A stretch of DNA of 6,168 nucleotides from Hyphomicrobiaceae bacterium (GTDB taxonomy: Bacteria > Pseudomonadota > Alphaproteobacteria > Rhizobiales > HXMU1428-3): positions 1-6,168 of the forward strand of contig JANQQH010000446.1 of NCBI GenBank assembly GCA_028285025.1, given 5' to 3'. The notes under the pieces are model-generated. The model worked only from the letters and a program-made list of their open reading frames with translations. It did not search any database and was not told the origin of the DNA. A program made the translations under genes and the position numbers. Below, in pieces: positions 1-5,509 of the stretch. The first letter of the stretch is position 1. Each line of letters opens with the position of its first letter.

Positions 1-541
1 AAGCAACCCGAAAGCCGGCGGGATTGAAATTGCACGCTCTAACAACATCGCCGTTGAGGTGATTGATCACAAACAGTTTGAAAGTCGGGAAAGCTTTGAT
101 GACGCTTTAAACGGAGCGTTAAACAATGTAAATGCAGAACTGATCTGTAACGCAGGTTTTATGCGTCTTTTAACTGAAAAATTTGTAAAAGACTGGCACA
201 ATCGCAATCTAAACATTCACCCTTCTTTATTACCCGCTTTTAAGGGGCTAAACACCCATGAACGGGCCATTGCCAGTGATGTTAAAATTTCCGGCTGCAC
301 AGTCCATTTTGTGCGTCATGAGATGGATACAGGCCCCATTATCGCCCAGGCAGCCGTTCCTGTGCTACCAAATGACACACCCCAAACCCTACAACAAAGA
401 GTTTTGAAAGCAGAACACCACTTATACCCCAAAGCCTTGAAATTATTGGCCTCTGGCGCCATTCGCGTCTCAGGCGAACACGTCCAGTTTAATCAGGGCT
501 ATGAGGAACAAGCAGCTCTATTCTCCCCATTTATGACATAA
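1..541 (+). CDS. purN: Phosphoribosylglycinamide formyltransferase PurN, 3' part (5' end outside window)
   Basis: PurN transfers a formyl group from 10-formyl-tetrahydrofolate to GAR, the third step of cytosolic purine synthesis. The open frame enters from the left edge (first whole codon at base 2), so the start is missing and 179 residues are visible. The first visible residues, SNPKAGGIEIA, match the usual PurN stretch after the N-terminal nucleotide-binding part. The catalytic residues known for the family are all present: Asn at 212-214 and His at 218-220 in NIHPSLLP, and Asp at 326-328 in MDTGPI. The GLNTHERA and GCTVHFV motifs are also typical. A GTG at 59 lies in frame but is internal, not a start. 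The gene ends at TAA 539-541. In many alphaproteobacteria purM lies directly upstream, which cannot be seen here. Identity is secure. Confidence 0.96.
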   Translation, partial: SNPKAGGIEIARSNNIAVEVIDHKQFESRESFDDALNGALNNVNAELICNAGFMRLLTEKFVKDWHNRNLNIHPSLLPAFKGLNTHERAIASDVKISGCTVHFVRHEMDTGPIIAQAAVPVLPNDTPQTLQQRVLKAEHHLYPKALKLLASGAIRVSGEHVQFNQGYEEQAALFSPFMT

Positions 542-552
542 ACTTTGGCTTT

Positions 553-577
553 AACCCTATTAATTGTGGTTTTTTTT
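553..577 (+). terminator. Weak candidate terminator after purN
   Basis: A short AACC/GGTT stem (553-556 with 568-571) runs into eight T residues (570-577), 12 bases after the purN stop. The stem is only 4 bp with an 11-base loop, so as an intrinsic terminator it is marginal. The T-run placement is the main argument. Confidence 0.25.
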
Positions 578-730
578 GCGTTAAATCAAAACAATCTTGG
601 TAACTATGTGGTCCTCTTGCCCCTAGACAGAACGCTTCAAGAAGTGCTAACTCGAAAGTGAGTGAACTTAAGCAAAACAATAACTTGCTTAACAAATGGA
701 CCGGAAGTGGATAAGTTAAAACGGAATTAC

Positions 731-758
731 GAATAAAGATTACTGTAAATCTTTATTC
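731..758. repeat. Perfect 11-bp inverted repeat upstream of P450 gene
   Basis: GAATAAAGATT (731-741) is matched exactly by AATCTTTATTC (748-758) around a 6-base centre, ACTGTA. It lies 180 bases before the P450 start codon. The arms are AT-rich and not followed by a T-run on either strand, so a terminator is unlikely. The symmetry and position fit an operator for a dimeric regulator of the P450 gene, or a hairpin in a long leader. No binding-protein family is recognised. Confidence 0.5.
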
Positions 759-810
759 CAACTAAGATTTTCAAATGAACATCTCCGCCATCCCCTCATC
801 GCCTGAAGCG

Positions 811-826
811 ATCACCAATCAGTGAT
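811..826. repeat. Short inverted repeat ATCAC-N6-GTGAT
   Basis: ATCAC at 811-815 and GTGAT at 822-826 are perfect reverse complements separated by six bases, about 110 bases before the P450 start. A 5-bp arm can arise by chance. It is listed because it shares the same leader with the stronger repeat at 731-758 and could be a second regulator half-site pair. Confidence 0.2.
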
Positions 827-937
827 AAGCATATAAATGAGGGATCAAAGAGCGCAAAATGATTTGATTTAGGTCTTAAAACAACATGCCTATAGCTTAA
901 AATTCATTTTGAATTGTGAAAGTGTAAAGAGGAAATT

Positions 938-2305
938 ATGGCCGTAGCCGAAATGCAAGAAAATAAGTCACATGAATTGGGTGAAGAGCAAAGCATCTGG
1001 TTCAAATTGACACCGCTGCTAAAGGGGAAAAACCCCATGCAAGTGGTTATGCAAATGTGCGAGAAGTACGGCGGCGTTATCCCAATTAACTTAAAGGGCC
1101 AAAAGCTTTGGTTTATGAGCGATGTGGAGCATTTCCGCCGTGTTTTGGTGACCAATGGAGATAATTACACCAAATATTTTGATGGTATCCGCCCTATATT
1201 TGGTAAATCGATGATCACAGTTGACGGCGCTTTATGGCAAAACATTCGCGCCCCGCAACAACCAGCCTTCCACCCCAAACAATTCGAAGAATACTTCCCC
1301 TTTTTGCAAGAAGCCATGAAAACCAAATGTGAACGCTTCTCTCAGCTAGCAAAATCAGGAGAAACCATTGAGATGGTGGAAGAAACCTGGACACTGGCCG
1401 CTGACATGGTGTGCCGCGCTCTATTTGATCGCAAAATGCCATTTAACCCACATTTTGTCTTCAAAGCGGTAAAAACTTACACGGATGTTTCCAGTCACAA
1501 ATCCATTCGTTTGGGCCGTCAATCTGGCGAACTGAAAGACGTCTCTGAGGTTGATCCAGCCAAGGCGGTTGAAACCTGGTGGTCTGTCCCGCCAATGGTT
1601 TTGGGACAAGACAATCTTACAACGCGTGAAAAAACGCTCATGAGCATGATCTTAAAGGCGAAAGAAGATGAAAACTTTCCTGAATTTGACCAACAACAAG
1701 TTATTGATGAACTCAAACAATATTTATGGGCCGGCACTGAAACCACAGCCCTAACCATGGCCTGGGCATTTTACATTGCCTCACAAAATAAAGAGGTGCG
1801 CGATAATATCTTGAACGAGGCTGATCAGGTTTATGGTGACCGCGAGCCAACTTATGAAGATATTCAAAAGCTGACCTACACAAAGAACGTTGCTCAAGAA
1901 ACATTACGCATGTTCCCCCCAATTTGGGCCCTTATTCGTGTAGCAGAAGAAGACGATATAATTGAAGGCCATGAAATTAAAGCAGGCGACAAAATGGTCA
2001 TGTGCACTTATGCCGCTCATCACAGCAAAAAATATTGGACAGACCCAGAAAAATTTGACCCTGGCCGCTTCTCTCCAGACCGCATGAAACGCCGAGCAAA
2101 ATTTAGCTATCTACCATTTGGTGCCGGAAAACGTTCATGTATCGGCAGCCAATTTTCTTTCGTAGAAATCTGCTTAGCGTTACCAACCTTGTTAAAGCGA
2201 TTTGAACCAGAATATATTGGAGATCCAATCCAATTAAACGCCACAGTTACCCTTACACCAAAAGGCGGCCTACCATTCCGCATCTTCGAGCGCAAACAAG
2301 ATTAA
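938..2305 (+). CDS. Cytochrome P450 monooxygenase, soluble
   Basis: This is a 455-residue haem-thiolate monooxygenase, a normal full length for the family. Diagnostic motifs appear in order. The C-helix has WQNIR (W100, R104; haem propionate contact). The I-helix has AGTETT (265-270), whose acid-threonine pair takes part in O2 activation. The K-helix has ETLR (E321, R324), followed by FDPGRF (373-378). The haem loop FGAGKRSCIG has its ligand at Cys401. No N-terminal membrane segment or signal peptide is seen, so it should be cytosolic. The start ATG at 938 is preceded by AGAGGAA at 928-934. No ferredoxin, ferredoxin reductase or fused reductase domain lies in the window, so electrons must come from partners encoded elsewhere. 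The downstream RNA on the other strand converges on it. Substrate and CYP family cannot be read from sequence alone; fatty-acid, terpenoid or alkane hydroxylation are all open. Confidence 0.95.
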   Translation: MAVAEMQENKSHELGEEQSIWFKLTPLLKGKNPMQVVMQMCEKYGGVIPINLKGQKLWFMSDVEHFRRVLVTNGDNYTKYFDGIRPIFGKSMITVDGALWQNIRAPQQPAFHPKQFEEYFPFLQEAMKTKCERFSQLAKSGETIEMVEETWTLAADMVCRALFDRKMPFNPHFVFKAVKTYTDVSSHKSIRLGRQSGELKDVSEVDPAKAVETWWSVPPMVLGQDNLTTREKTLMSMILKAKEDENFPEFDQQQVIDELKQYLWAGTETTALTMAWAFYIASQNKEVRDNILNEADQVYGDREPTYEDIQKLTYTKNVAQETLRMFPPIWALIRVAEEDDIIEGHEIKAGDKMVMCTYAAHHSKKYWTDPEKFDPGRFSPDRMKRRAKFSYLPFGAGKRSCIGSQFSFVEICLALPTLLKRFEPEYIGDPIQLNATVTLTPKGGLPFRIFERKQD

Positions 2306-2334
2306 TACAGGCGTCCCAAAAAACTAAATCCACG

Positions 2335-2373
2335 AAAAAACATAGCTTAGCCTACTACAGGCTAAGCGACATG
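2335..2373 (-). terminator. Intrinsic terminator of the minus-strand RNA
   Basis: GCTTAGCCT (2345-2353) and AGGCTAAGC (2359-2367) form a perfect 9-bp stem with a 5-base loop. An outer CAT/ATG helix (2341-2343 with 2371-2373) extends it across a small internal loop. On the minus strand it is followed immediately by six T (A-run 2335-2340 on the plus strand). On the plus strand no T-run follows, so it is not a normal terminator for the P450 gene. Confidence 0.7.
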
Positions 2374-2485
2374 GCGTCCCGCAACAGCGGCACCCTGCGC
2401 GGTGCGCCGCCCGTCGGAGGGCCCACTGCCTAGCGCGGTTGCTGGTGGGCAATCTAAAGCTCAACGAAAAAGGCAGCGGAATAGC
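2335..2485 (-). ncRNA. Candidate structured small RNA with intrinsic terminator, family not recognised
   Basis: Bases 2371-2450 are about 76% G+C by hand count, far above the surrounding AT-rich DNA, and hold no convincing gene. Read on the minus strand the block can fold into three units. The first pairs 2472-2479 with 2423-2430 (8 bp, one G-U). The second is a hairpin pairing 2406-2410 with 2387-2391 and 2401-2403 with 2392-2394, with a two-base bulge. The third is a 9-bp terminator hairpin ending in six U. An alternative helix (2445-2450 with 2421-2426) would compete with the first. The 5' end near 2485 is a guess, and no clear promoter was identified. A 61-codon frame across it has low-complexity Arg/Cys-rich content and no domain. 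The size (about 150 nt) would suit 6S-like or regulatory sRNAs, but I could not match it to 6S, SRP, tmRNA or RNase P signatures. Confidence 0.5.
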
Positions 2486-2540
2486 CCGTGAGACAAAAGA
2501 TGTTGCCAAGAATCAACATGACCGAGCACAATTCTTTTTT

Positions 2541-2558
2541 CCCCATTTTCCCCATAAA
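2541..2558. repeat. Tandem CCCCATTTT/CCCCATAAA
   Basis: Two adjacent 9-base units share CCCCAT (2541-2546 and 2550-2555) after a run of six T. They lie between the candidate minus-strand RNA and the divergently read small gene at 2628. They could be a direct-repeat protein site or chance; nothing else supports a function. Confidence 0.2.
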
Positions 2559-2627
2559 GTTGCCTTGTTCATCGCGCTAAACTCCTCCCATTATGCAGGC
2601 AGAATTTGACTGCGGGGAAACTTCAAA

Positions 2628-3062
2628 ATGAAAGCAATGTTAAAAATAGTAACAATGCTCATGCTTGTTGCTGCAATGCTAATACCACTTGGATTTTATG
2701 ATAGTATCAGTCAAGCAAAGTCCAAAACGCAACAGCGCCTAAATAGCTTGTTGGCAGAAAATGTGGCACGCTCAGAACAGCGAATAAAGCATAGCGTTAC
2801 AAAACTCATTACCTTAAGCAGTGGGTTAACACTTTATCAATTTCAATATAGAAATGACCCAACGGTTTATGTTGGACTAATGGCGCACGAACTAGCCAAA
2901 AGCAAAGTTTTTAAAGCTTATGTTATCCATATGGGGCAAGGCAGTTATGCCATTGATTATGAAAAATTAGGCCTTCATCCTGTCACTTTACAAACATGGG
3001 AAAAAGAAGGACTGAGCGCGCTGCAAACAACAAAAAATGTGGCCGCTAAAAAAAACAACTAA
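2628..3062 (+). CDS. Small exported or membrane-anchored protein with peptidase S74-like (intramolecular chaperone) domain
   Basis: This is a 144-residue protein. Residues 1-6 are basic and 7-23 hydrophobic, and SQA-K at 28-31 is a plausible signal peptidase I site; without cleavage it would be a membrane anchor. Residues 49-116 resemble the C-terminal S74/intramolecular chaperone domain of phage tail fibres. SEQRIK (49-54) corresponds to the usual SDxRLK, then come GLTLYQFQY and YVGLMAHEL (81-89, usually VMAQEL/V), then IDYEKLGL (109-116). Similar short proteins occur in rhizobia from memory, annotated as tail-fibre-domain proteins. Ser49 and Lys54 are kept, but Gln of the AQE motif is His87, and no fibre domain precedes the fold. 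GGGGAAA at 2614-2620 is a good ribosome binding site for ATG 2628. The role is unknown. The domain call is a pattern match without database support; the gene itself is well supported. Confidence 0.85.
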   Translation: MKAMLKIVTMLMLVAAMLIPLGFYDSISQAKSKTQQRLNSLLAENVARSEQRIKHSVTKLITLSSGLTLYQFQYRNDPTVYVGLMAHELAKSKVFKAYVIHMGQGSYAIDYEKLGLHPVTLQTWEKEGLSALQTTKNVAAKKNN

Positions 3063-3085
3063 AGTTTTAAAATGATGAATAGATA

Positions 3086-3113
3086 AACAAGGGGGCAAAC
3101 ATGCCCCCTTGTT
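3086..3113. terminator. Strong hairpin between convergent genes, probable bidirectional terminator
   Basis: AACAAGGGGGCA (3086-3097) pairs perfectly with TGCCCCCTTGTT (3102-3113) around a four-base loop. It sits between the stop of the S74-like gene (3062) and the stop of ndk (3137), which face each other. The A/T ends of the stem can supply a U-tract in either direction, and TTTATCTATT follows on the minus strand. It probably ends both transcripts. Confidence 0.8.
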
Positions 3114-3136
3114 CTTAGCAAAAATAAAGTTTCAGA

Positions 3137-3559
3137 TTAACCAACAATTTCATCATCAGAAAAATTCAAAGCAATCTCAATCGCTGCATTTTCAGCGCTA
3201 TCAGAACCATGCACTGAATTACGCTCAATATTTTCTGCAAACTCTTTGCGAATGGTACCATCCGCTGCCTCTTCAGGGTTCGTAGCCCCCATAACCTCAC
3301 GGTTTTTAGCAATAGCATCTTCGCCTTCCAAAACTTGCACAACAATTGGCCCAGATGTCATGAAACTCACAAGCTCACCGTAAAAGGGGCGCTCTTTATG
3401 CACTTCATAAAACTTCTCTGCTTGAACCTGGCTCCAGCGCACACGCTTTTGGGCCACAACGGCCAAACCAGCATCTTCCAATTTAGCAATGATTTTGCCT
3501 GTGATATTTCGTGCCGTTGCATCCGGTTTAATAATAGAAAGTGTTCTTTCAACAGCCAT
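3137..3559 (-). CDS. ndk: Nucleoside diphosphate kinase
   Basis: Ndk transfers the gamma-phosphate from ATP to other nucleoside diphosphates through a phosphohistidine intermediate, balancing NTP and dNTP pools in the cytosol. The 140-residue length is standard. The phosphohistidine is His117 in NSVHGSDS. The nucleotide-site residues Lys11 (in IIKPDA), Tyr51, Phe59, Arg87, Thr93, Arg104 and Asn114 are all in place. AAGGGG at 3565-3570 (plus coordinates) is a clear ribosome binding site seven or eight bases before the ATG at 3559-3557. The gene converges on the S74-like gene and is divergent from the exported cupin. It appears monocistronic, with the 3086-3113 hairpin as its end. Confidence 0.98.
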   Translation of the reverse strand: MAVERTLSIIKPDATARNITGKIIAKLEDAGLAVVAQKRVRWSQVQAEKFYEVHKERPFYGELVSFMTSGPIVVQVLEGEDAIAKNREVMGATNPEEAADGTIRKEFAENIERNSVHGSDSAENAAIEIALNFSDDEIVG

Positions 3560-3813
3560 ATTGACCCCTTTTTAAAATTTACAATACAAATACGCAAAAG
3601 CTTATGTATTTTTCTCATAACAAAAGTCGGCTTAAACAAAAAATGACAAGCCAAATCTTGGGCCAGCTTATAACCAGAAGCCTAGAAATGATCAAGCATT
3701 GTTTAGGCCGTAAACTCATAAAACATATGAGCATTCTGACAAAGGTGACTAAGAAATGTCCCAAAGCTTAATTACAATAAAAAAATCAGAACTTGACCAA
3801 GCAAACTGTTTAC
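3560..3813. other. Non-coding region between divergent ndk and the cupin ORFs
   Basis: This 254-base AT-rich stretch must contain the promoter of ndk and that of the cupin locus, but I could not assign a convincing -35/-10 pair for either. It holds the ndk ribosome binding site (3565-3570), a 6-bp inverted repeat (3715-3731), and AAGGTG at 3742-3747 eight bases before an ATG at 3756. That ATG opens a 36-codon frame ending at 3866. The long frames that can be drawn across ndk and this region on both strands have no domain or signal and look like chance frames. Confidence 0.5.
3715..3731. repeat. Short inverted repeat CTCATA-N5-TATGAG
   Basis: CTCATA (3715-3720) is exactly mirrored by TATGAG (3726-3731) in the divergent intergenic region between ndk and the cupin locus. 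It may be an operator-like palindrome. The arms are short and no partner copy was seen, so chance is possible. Confidence 0.25.
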
Positions 3814-3960
3814 ATGAAACACTCAAATTTACTGGCCCTAGTTATAGCCCTGACCTTTCCCCATAGCACTCCTGTCATAGCGCACGATTTACACAATAAA
3901 GAGAAACTTAAACGTTCCCAAGCAGTGCCTGAAAAAGAAAAACAACATGCAAAAAAATGA
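3814..3960 (+). CDS. 48-residue signal-peptide ORF, probably the separated N-terminus of the cupin
   Basis: From ATG 3814 the peptide begins MKHSN, then a hydrophobic core LLALVIALTF, then a c-region ending VIA before HD. This is a textbook Sec signal peptide with cleavage after about residue 23. The remaining 25 residues are almost all charged (KEKLKRS, PEKEKQHAKK), like the flexible linker after a signal sequence. No folded domain is present. The TGA at 3958-3960 overlaps the ATG of the cupin (3957) as ATGA, and the last codons GCA AAA AAA lie on an A7 run. Adding one A, or a -1 shift on the A7, joins this ORF to the cupin as one 164-residue protein. No good ribosome binding site precedes 3814; a TTG at 3793 in the same frame is an alternative start. 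It is most likely half of an exported cupin. Confidence 0.6.
   Translation: MKHSNLLALVIALTFPHSTPVIAHDLHNKEKLKRSQAVPEKEKQHAKK
3951..3957 (+). other. A7 homopolymer at the ORF junction: slippery site or indel hotspot
   Basis: Seven A residues in the phase A_AAA_AAA followed by TGA make the classical -1 slippery heptamer of bacteria. Slipping back one base reads ATG AAA TTT, the cupin frame. The same tract is also a typical place for transcriptional slippage, replication indels and homopolymer miscalls. One more A in the DNA would give exactly the same fused protein. No obvious stimulatory stem-loop was identified just downstream. Confidence 0.55.
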
Positions 3961-4307
3961 AATTTGAGGGACCAAAAGAAACCAAAGGCATTAAAAATGT
4001 GCGTTTAATGGGAACGGTCGCTCTAGCAGATCAATTTGATGATGTAAAAAATCGCATGTTACGGGCCCGTGAAATCGATATCGAGCCAGGTGGTGTGATT
4101 GCCGTCCATCAGCACGATCAACGCCCTGGTGTTGCTTATATGGTTAGCGGTGAGTTGATAGAACACCGCGTTGGCCAAAAGCCTGCTATTAAAAAGGCTG
4201 GAGATACCGCCTTTGAATGGTCCGGCGTCACACACTGGTGGGAAAACAAAAGTGATAAAATTGCTCGCATAATTGTGGTGGACATTGTCCTCAAAGACAT
4301 CCAATAA
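3957..4307 (+). CDS. Cupin-domain protein, probably exported
   Basis: This is a 116-residue single-domain cupin. The first cupin motif is PGGVIAVHQHDQRPG with metal-ligand candidates His51 and His53. The second is GDTAFEWSGVTHWWEN with His93 and Asn97. The Glu expected four or five residues after HxH in motif 1 is absent (DQRPG instead), and PxG of motif 2 is WSG, so metal binding may rest on three His. Cupins of this HDxRPG type are small beta-barrels of largely unknown function, and from memory many carry a signal peptide. The ATG at 3957 has no Shine-Dalgarno sequence of its own. It overlaps the TGA of the signal-peptide ORF, so it is made either by translational coupling or as the C-terminal part of a fused exported protein. 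The convergent acetyltransferase gene ends 16 bases away. Confidence 0.88.
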   Translation: MKFEGPKETKGIKNVRLMGTVALADQFDDVKNRMLRAREIDIEPGGVIAVHQHDQRPGVAYMVSGELIEHRVGQKPAIKKAGDTAFEWSGVTHWWENKSDKIARIIVVDIVLKDIQ

Positions 4308-4323
4308 ACTTTTTCACTATTTA

Positions 4324-4788
4324 TCAAGGGCGCACTTTAAACTCTAACAAAGGCAAATCACGGTCTGGCCAAGTATCAGACGGAACGGTTCCAATAAGAT
4401 GCGCCCCCATTTTTTCATAAAAACCTTTTGCATAAGGGTCTGAAATAATCAGGAAAGAGGAAGGCCCCTTTTCTTTTAAAATTTTCAGTTCATCAACGAT
4501 CTTTTCAAACAACAAGGCTCCCACCCCTTGGCCAATAAAATCAGGGACAATAAAAAGTTTTTCAAGCATTGCTGGCTGATCGGTAACAATCAGATGAGCA
4601 ACACCAGCCATGGCCTGCTGGCTTTGAGCAACAAAGACAATGTCAGACGAAATGTCAGCTTCAGTAACAGTCAGCTCTTGGCGGCAAGTTTCCATAAACT
4701 CATCGCTATAGCCCCAATGAGCTTTAGATTGAAAACACAAGCGTGAAAGCTGGCCAGCCTCATAGAGCTGGGCTTGTCTTAGCAACAT
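4324..4788 (-). CDS. GNAT-family N-acetyltransferase
   Basis: This 154-residue protein has the GNAT fold pattern. The N-terminal beta-alpha part is followed by a central MLEKLFIVPDF strand, the acetyl-CoA pyrophosphate loop GQGVGALLF (a Q-x-x-G form of Q/R-x-x-G-x-G/A), and a C-terminal DPYAKGFYEKMGAHLIG with the usual Tyr. It would transfer an acetyl group from acetyl-CoA to an amine; the acceptor cannot be inferred. ATG at 4788-4786 was chosen over the TTG one codon upstream (4791), since ATG is the commoner start; the GGGTG before it is a weak ribosome binding site. The gap to the upstream lipoprotein gene is 31 bases on the same strand, so co-transcription is likely. It ends at TGA 4326-4324, facing the cupin. 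Confidence 0.9.
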   Translation of the reverse strand: MLLRQAQLYEAGQLSRLCFQSKAHWGYSDEFMETCRQELTVTEADISSDIVFVAQSQQAMAGVAHLIVTDQPAMLEKLFIVPDFIGQGVGALLFEKIVDELKILKEKGPSSFLIISDPYAKGFYEKMGAHLIGTVPSDTWPDRDLPLLEFKVRP

Positions 4789-4819
4789 CAAACACCCAAA
4801 GAAAAACTTTATAAGTGGC

Positions 4820-5509
4820 TTAACCGCCTATACGCAACCGCCCGCGCCGTACAATCCAGCGTGTCATATCAACCAGCATAGCATTCATAGCCTGGTTAAG
4901 AGCTTCAACACCTGCCTCAACCTCTCTATTGGCAGCTGGCATTTGCTCTGTGAACCGGCGGCTGGCATAAACTTTACCTGATTCAACATGGATTAATTTA
5001 GCATGACAAATGATATTCGCTTGCGCGCGCTCACCTTGAACTTCAATTTGAAACGCCTCAATCGTGGTTGAGAGCGTCACATCCCCCTTAATGCGATCAC
5101 TGCCATCACTCACAGCCCTAAAGCGCCCTGTCTCACGCACAGCATCCACAATGCGCGCTTGCAACAATTTGGGCAACCGATCACCCCACACAGCACCGCC
5201 ATAATAAGTCACTTGATTGGGGCTAGGTTTGACCAAAATATTCTCACCGGCCAAAACTTTCACTGCCGCCGGTGTTGCCACAACCAATTGCGTGCCAAGG
5301 CGAGAGGAGCGCTTAATAGCGCCCCGATCAAGAACAAGATCATAAGTATTGGCAGGGGAGTTATTGCTAAAGGCCCCTTTTAACGCGCCAGAGACCGAAC
5401 AGCCGCCCAGCCCTAAGGCCAGCGTGCCAAACATAGCACACAACATAAGTGCTTTGAAAAAGTTGAGCTGTAAACACCTTACGTTTACAGATAATCCCTC
5501 TAACACCAT
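4820..5509 (-). CDS. ABC-type transport auxiliary lipoprotein (PqiC/ABC_trans_aux-like)
   Basis: This is a predicted outer-membrane or periplasmic lipoprotein that works with MCE-type phospholipid transporters. From ATG 5509 it has 229 residues: a basic N-region, a hydrophobic stretch, and a lipobox LGGC with the acylated Cys at residue 37. The body then runs through YDLVLDRG (from about residue 56) and VTYYGGAVWGDRLPKLLQ (from about 100), the characteristic segment of this family, and then an alpha/beta C-terminal half with EVQGE. A longer frame begins at ATG 5533, but only the ATG at 5509 has a ribosome binding site: GGAG six bases upstream (5516-5519). The MlaD-type gene lies upstream on the same strand, and the GNAT gene follows after 31 bases. 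Family membership is by pattern recognition; the lipobox and context agree with it. Confidence 0.88.
   Translation of the reverse strand: MVLEGLSVNVRCLQLNFFKALMLCAMFGTLALGLGGCSVSGALKGAFSNNSPANTYDLVLDRGAIKRSSRLGTQLVVATPAAVKVLAGENILVKPSPNQVTYYGGAVWGDRLPKLLQARIVDAVRETGRFRAVSDGSDRIKGDVTLSTTIEAFQIEVQGERAQANIICHAKLIHVESGKVYASRRFTEQMPAANREVEAGVEALNQAMNAMLVDMTRWIVRRGRLRIGG
5468..5490. repeat. 8-bp inverted repeat inside the 5' end of the lipoprotein gene
   Basis: CTGTAAAC (5468-5475) is perfectly matched by GTTTACAG (5483-5490) around seven bases. It lies about 20 bases inside the lipoprotein coding sequence. In the mRNA it would form a hairpin early in the message, which could affect initiation, or it may be an operator site if transcription starts nearby. 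Confidence 0.3.

Larger units (their letters stand above)
542..937. other. Non-coding interval between purN and the P450 gene
   Basis: No credible gene was found here on either strand; the only ATG-initiated frames are up to about 16 codons and lack a Shine-Dalgarno sequence. The interval holds the weak purN terminator, a perfect 11-bp inverted repeat (731-758) and a 5-bp one (811-826). The P450 ribosome binding site AGAGGAA lies at 928-934, just before the ATG at 938. I could not place a convincing -35/-10 pair. The length of the gap suggests the P450 has its own promoter and is not read through from purN. Confidence 0.6.

Noticed and set aside
864..903. TTGATT...TATAGC as P450 promoter
   Set aside because: The spacing is about 21 bases, too long for a sigma-70 promoter, and no other pair in the leader was convincing.
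1215..1922. Several 62-79 codon minus-strand frames inside the P450 gene
   Set aside because: The plus strand is an intact P450 with all motifs; the antisense frames show no independent features.
2345..2367. Hairpin as terminator of the P450 gene on the plus strand
   Set aside because: On the plus strand the hairpin is preceded by the A-run and followed by mixed sequence, so the geometry fits only the minus strand.
2335..2485. Identification of the GC-rich RNA as RNase P RNA, SRP RNA, tmRNA or a cobalamin/TPP riboswitch
   Set aside because: The hallmark sequences I looked for (RNase P GAGGAAAGTCC, SRP GGAAGGAAGCAG, tmRNA tag start coding ANDN, cobalamin and TPP core boxes) are absent on both strands.
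2324..2509. 61-codon minus-strand frame over the GC-rich block
   Set aside because: The composition is Arg/Cys/Ala-rich without domain or signal, it runs through the terminator hairpin and T-run, and the base pairing pattern fits an RNA better than a protein.
3335..3654. Frames of 103 (plus) and 95 (minus) codons overlapping the 5' half of ndk and its upstream region
   Set aside because: They lie largely on top of a fully conserved ndk, have no ribosome binding site or recognisable domain, and look like shadows of the coding strand.
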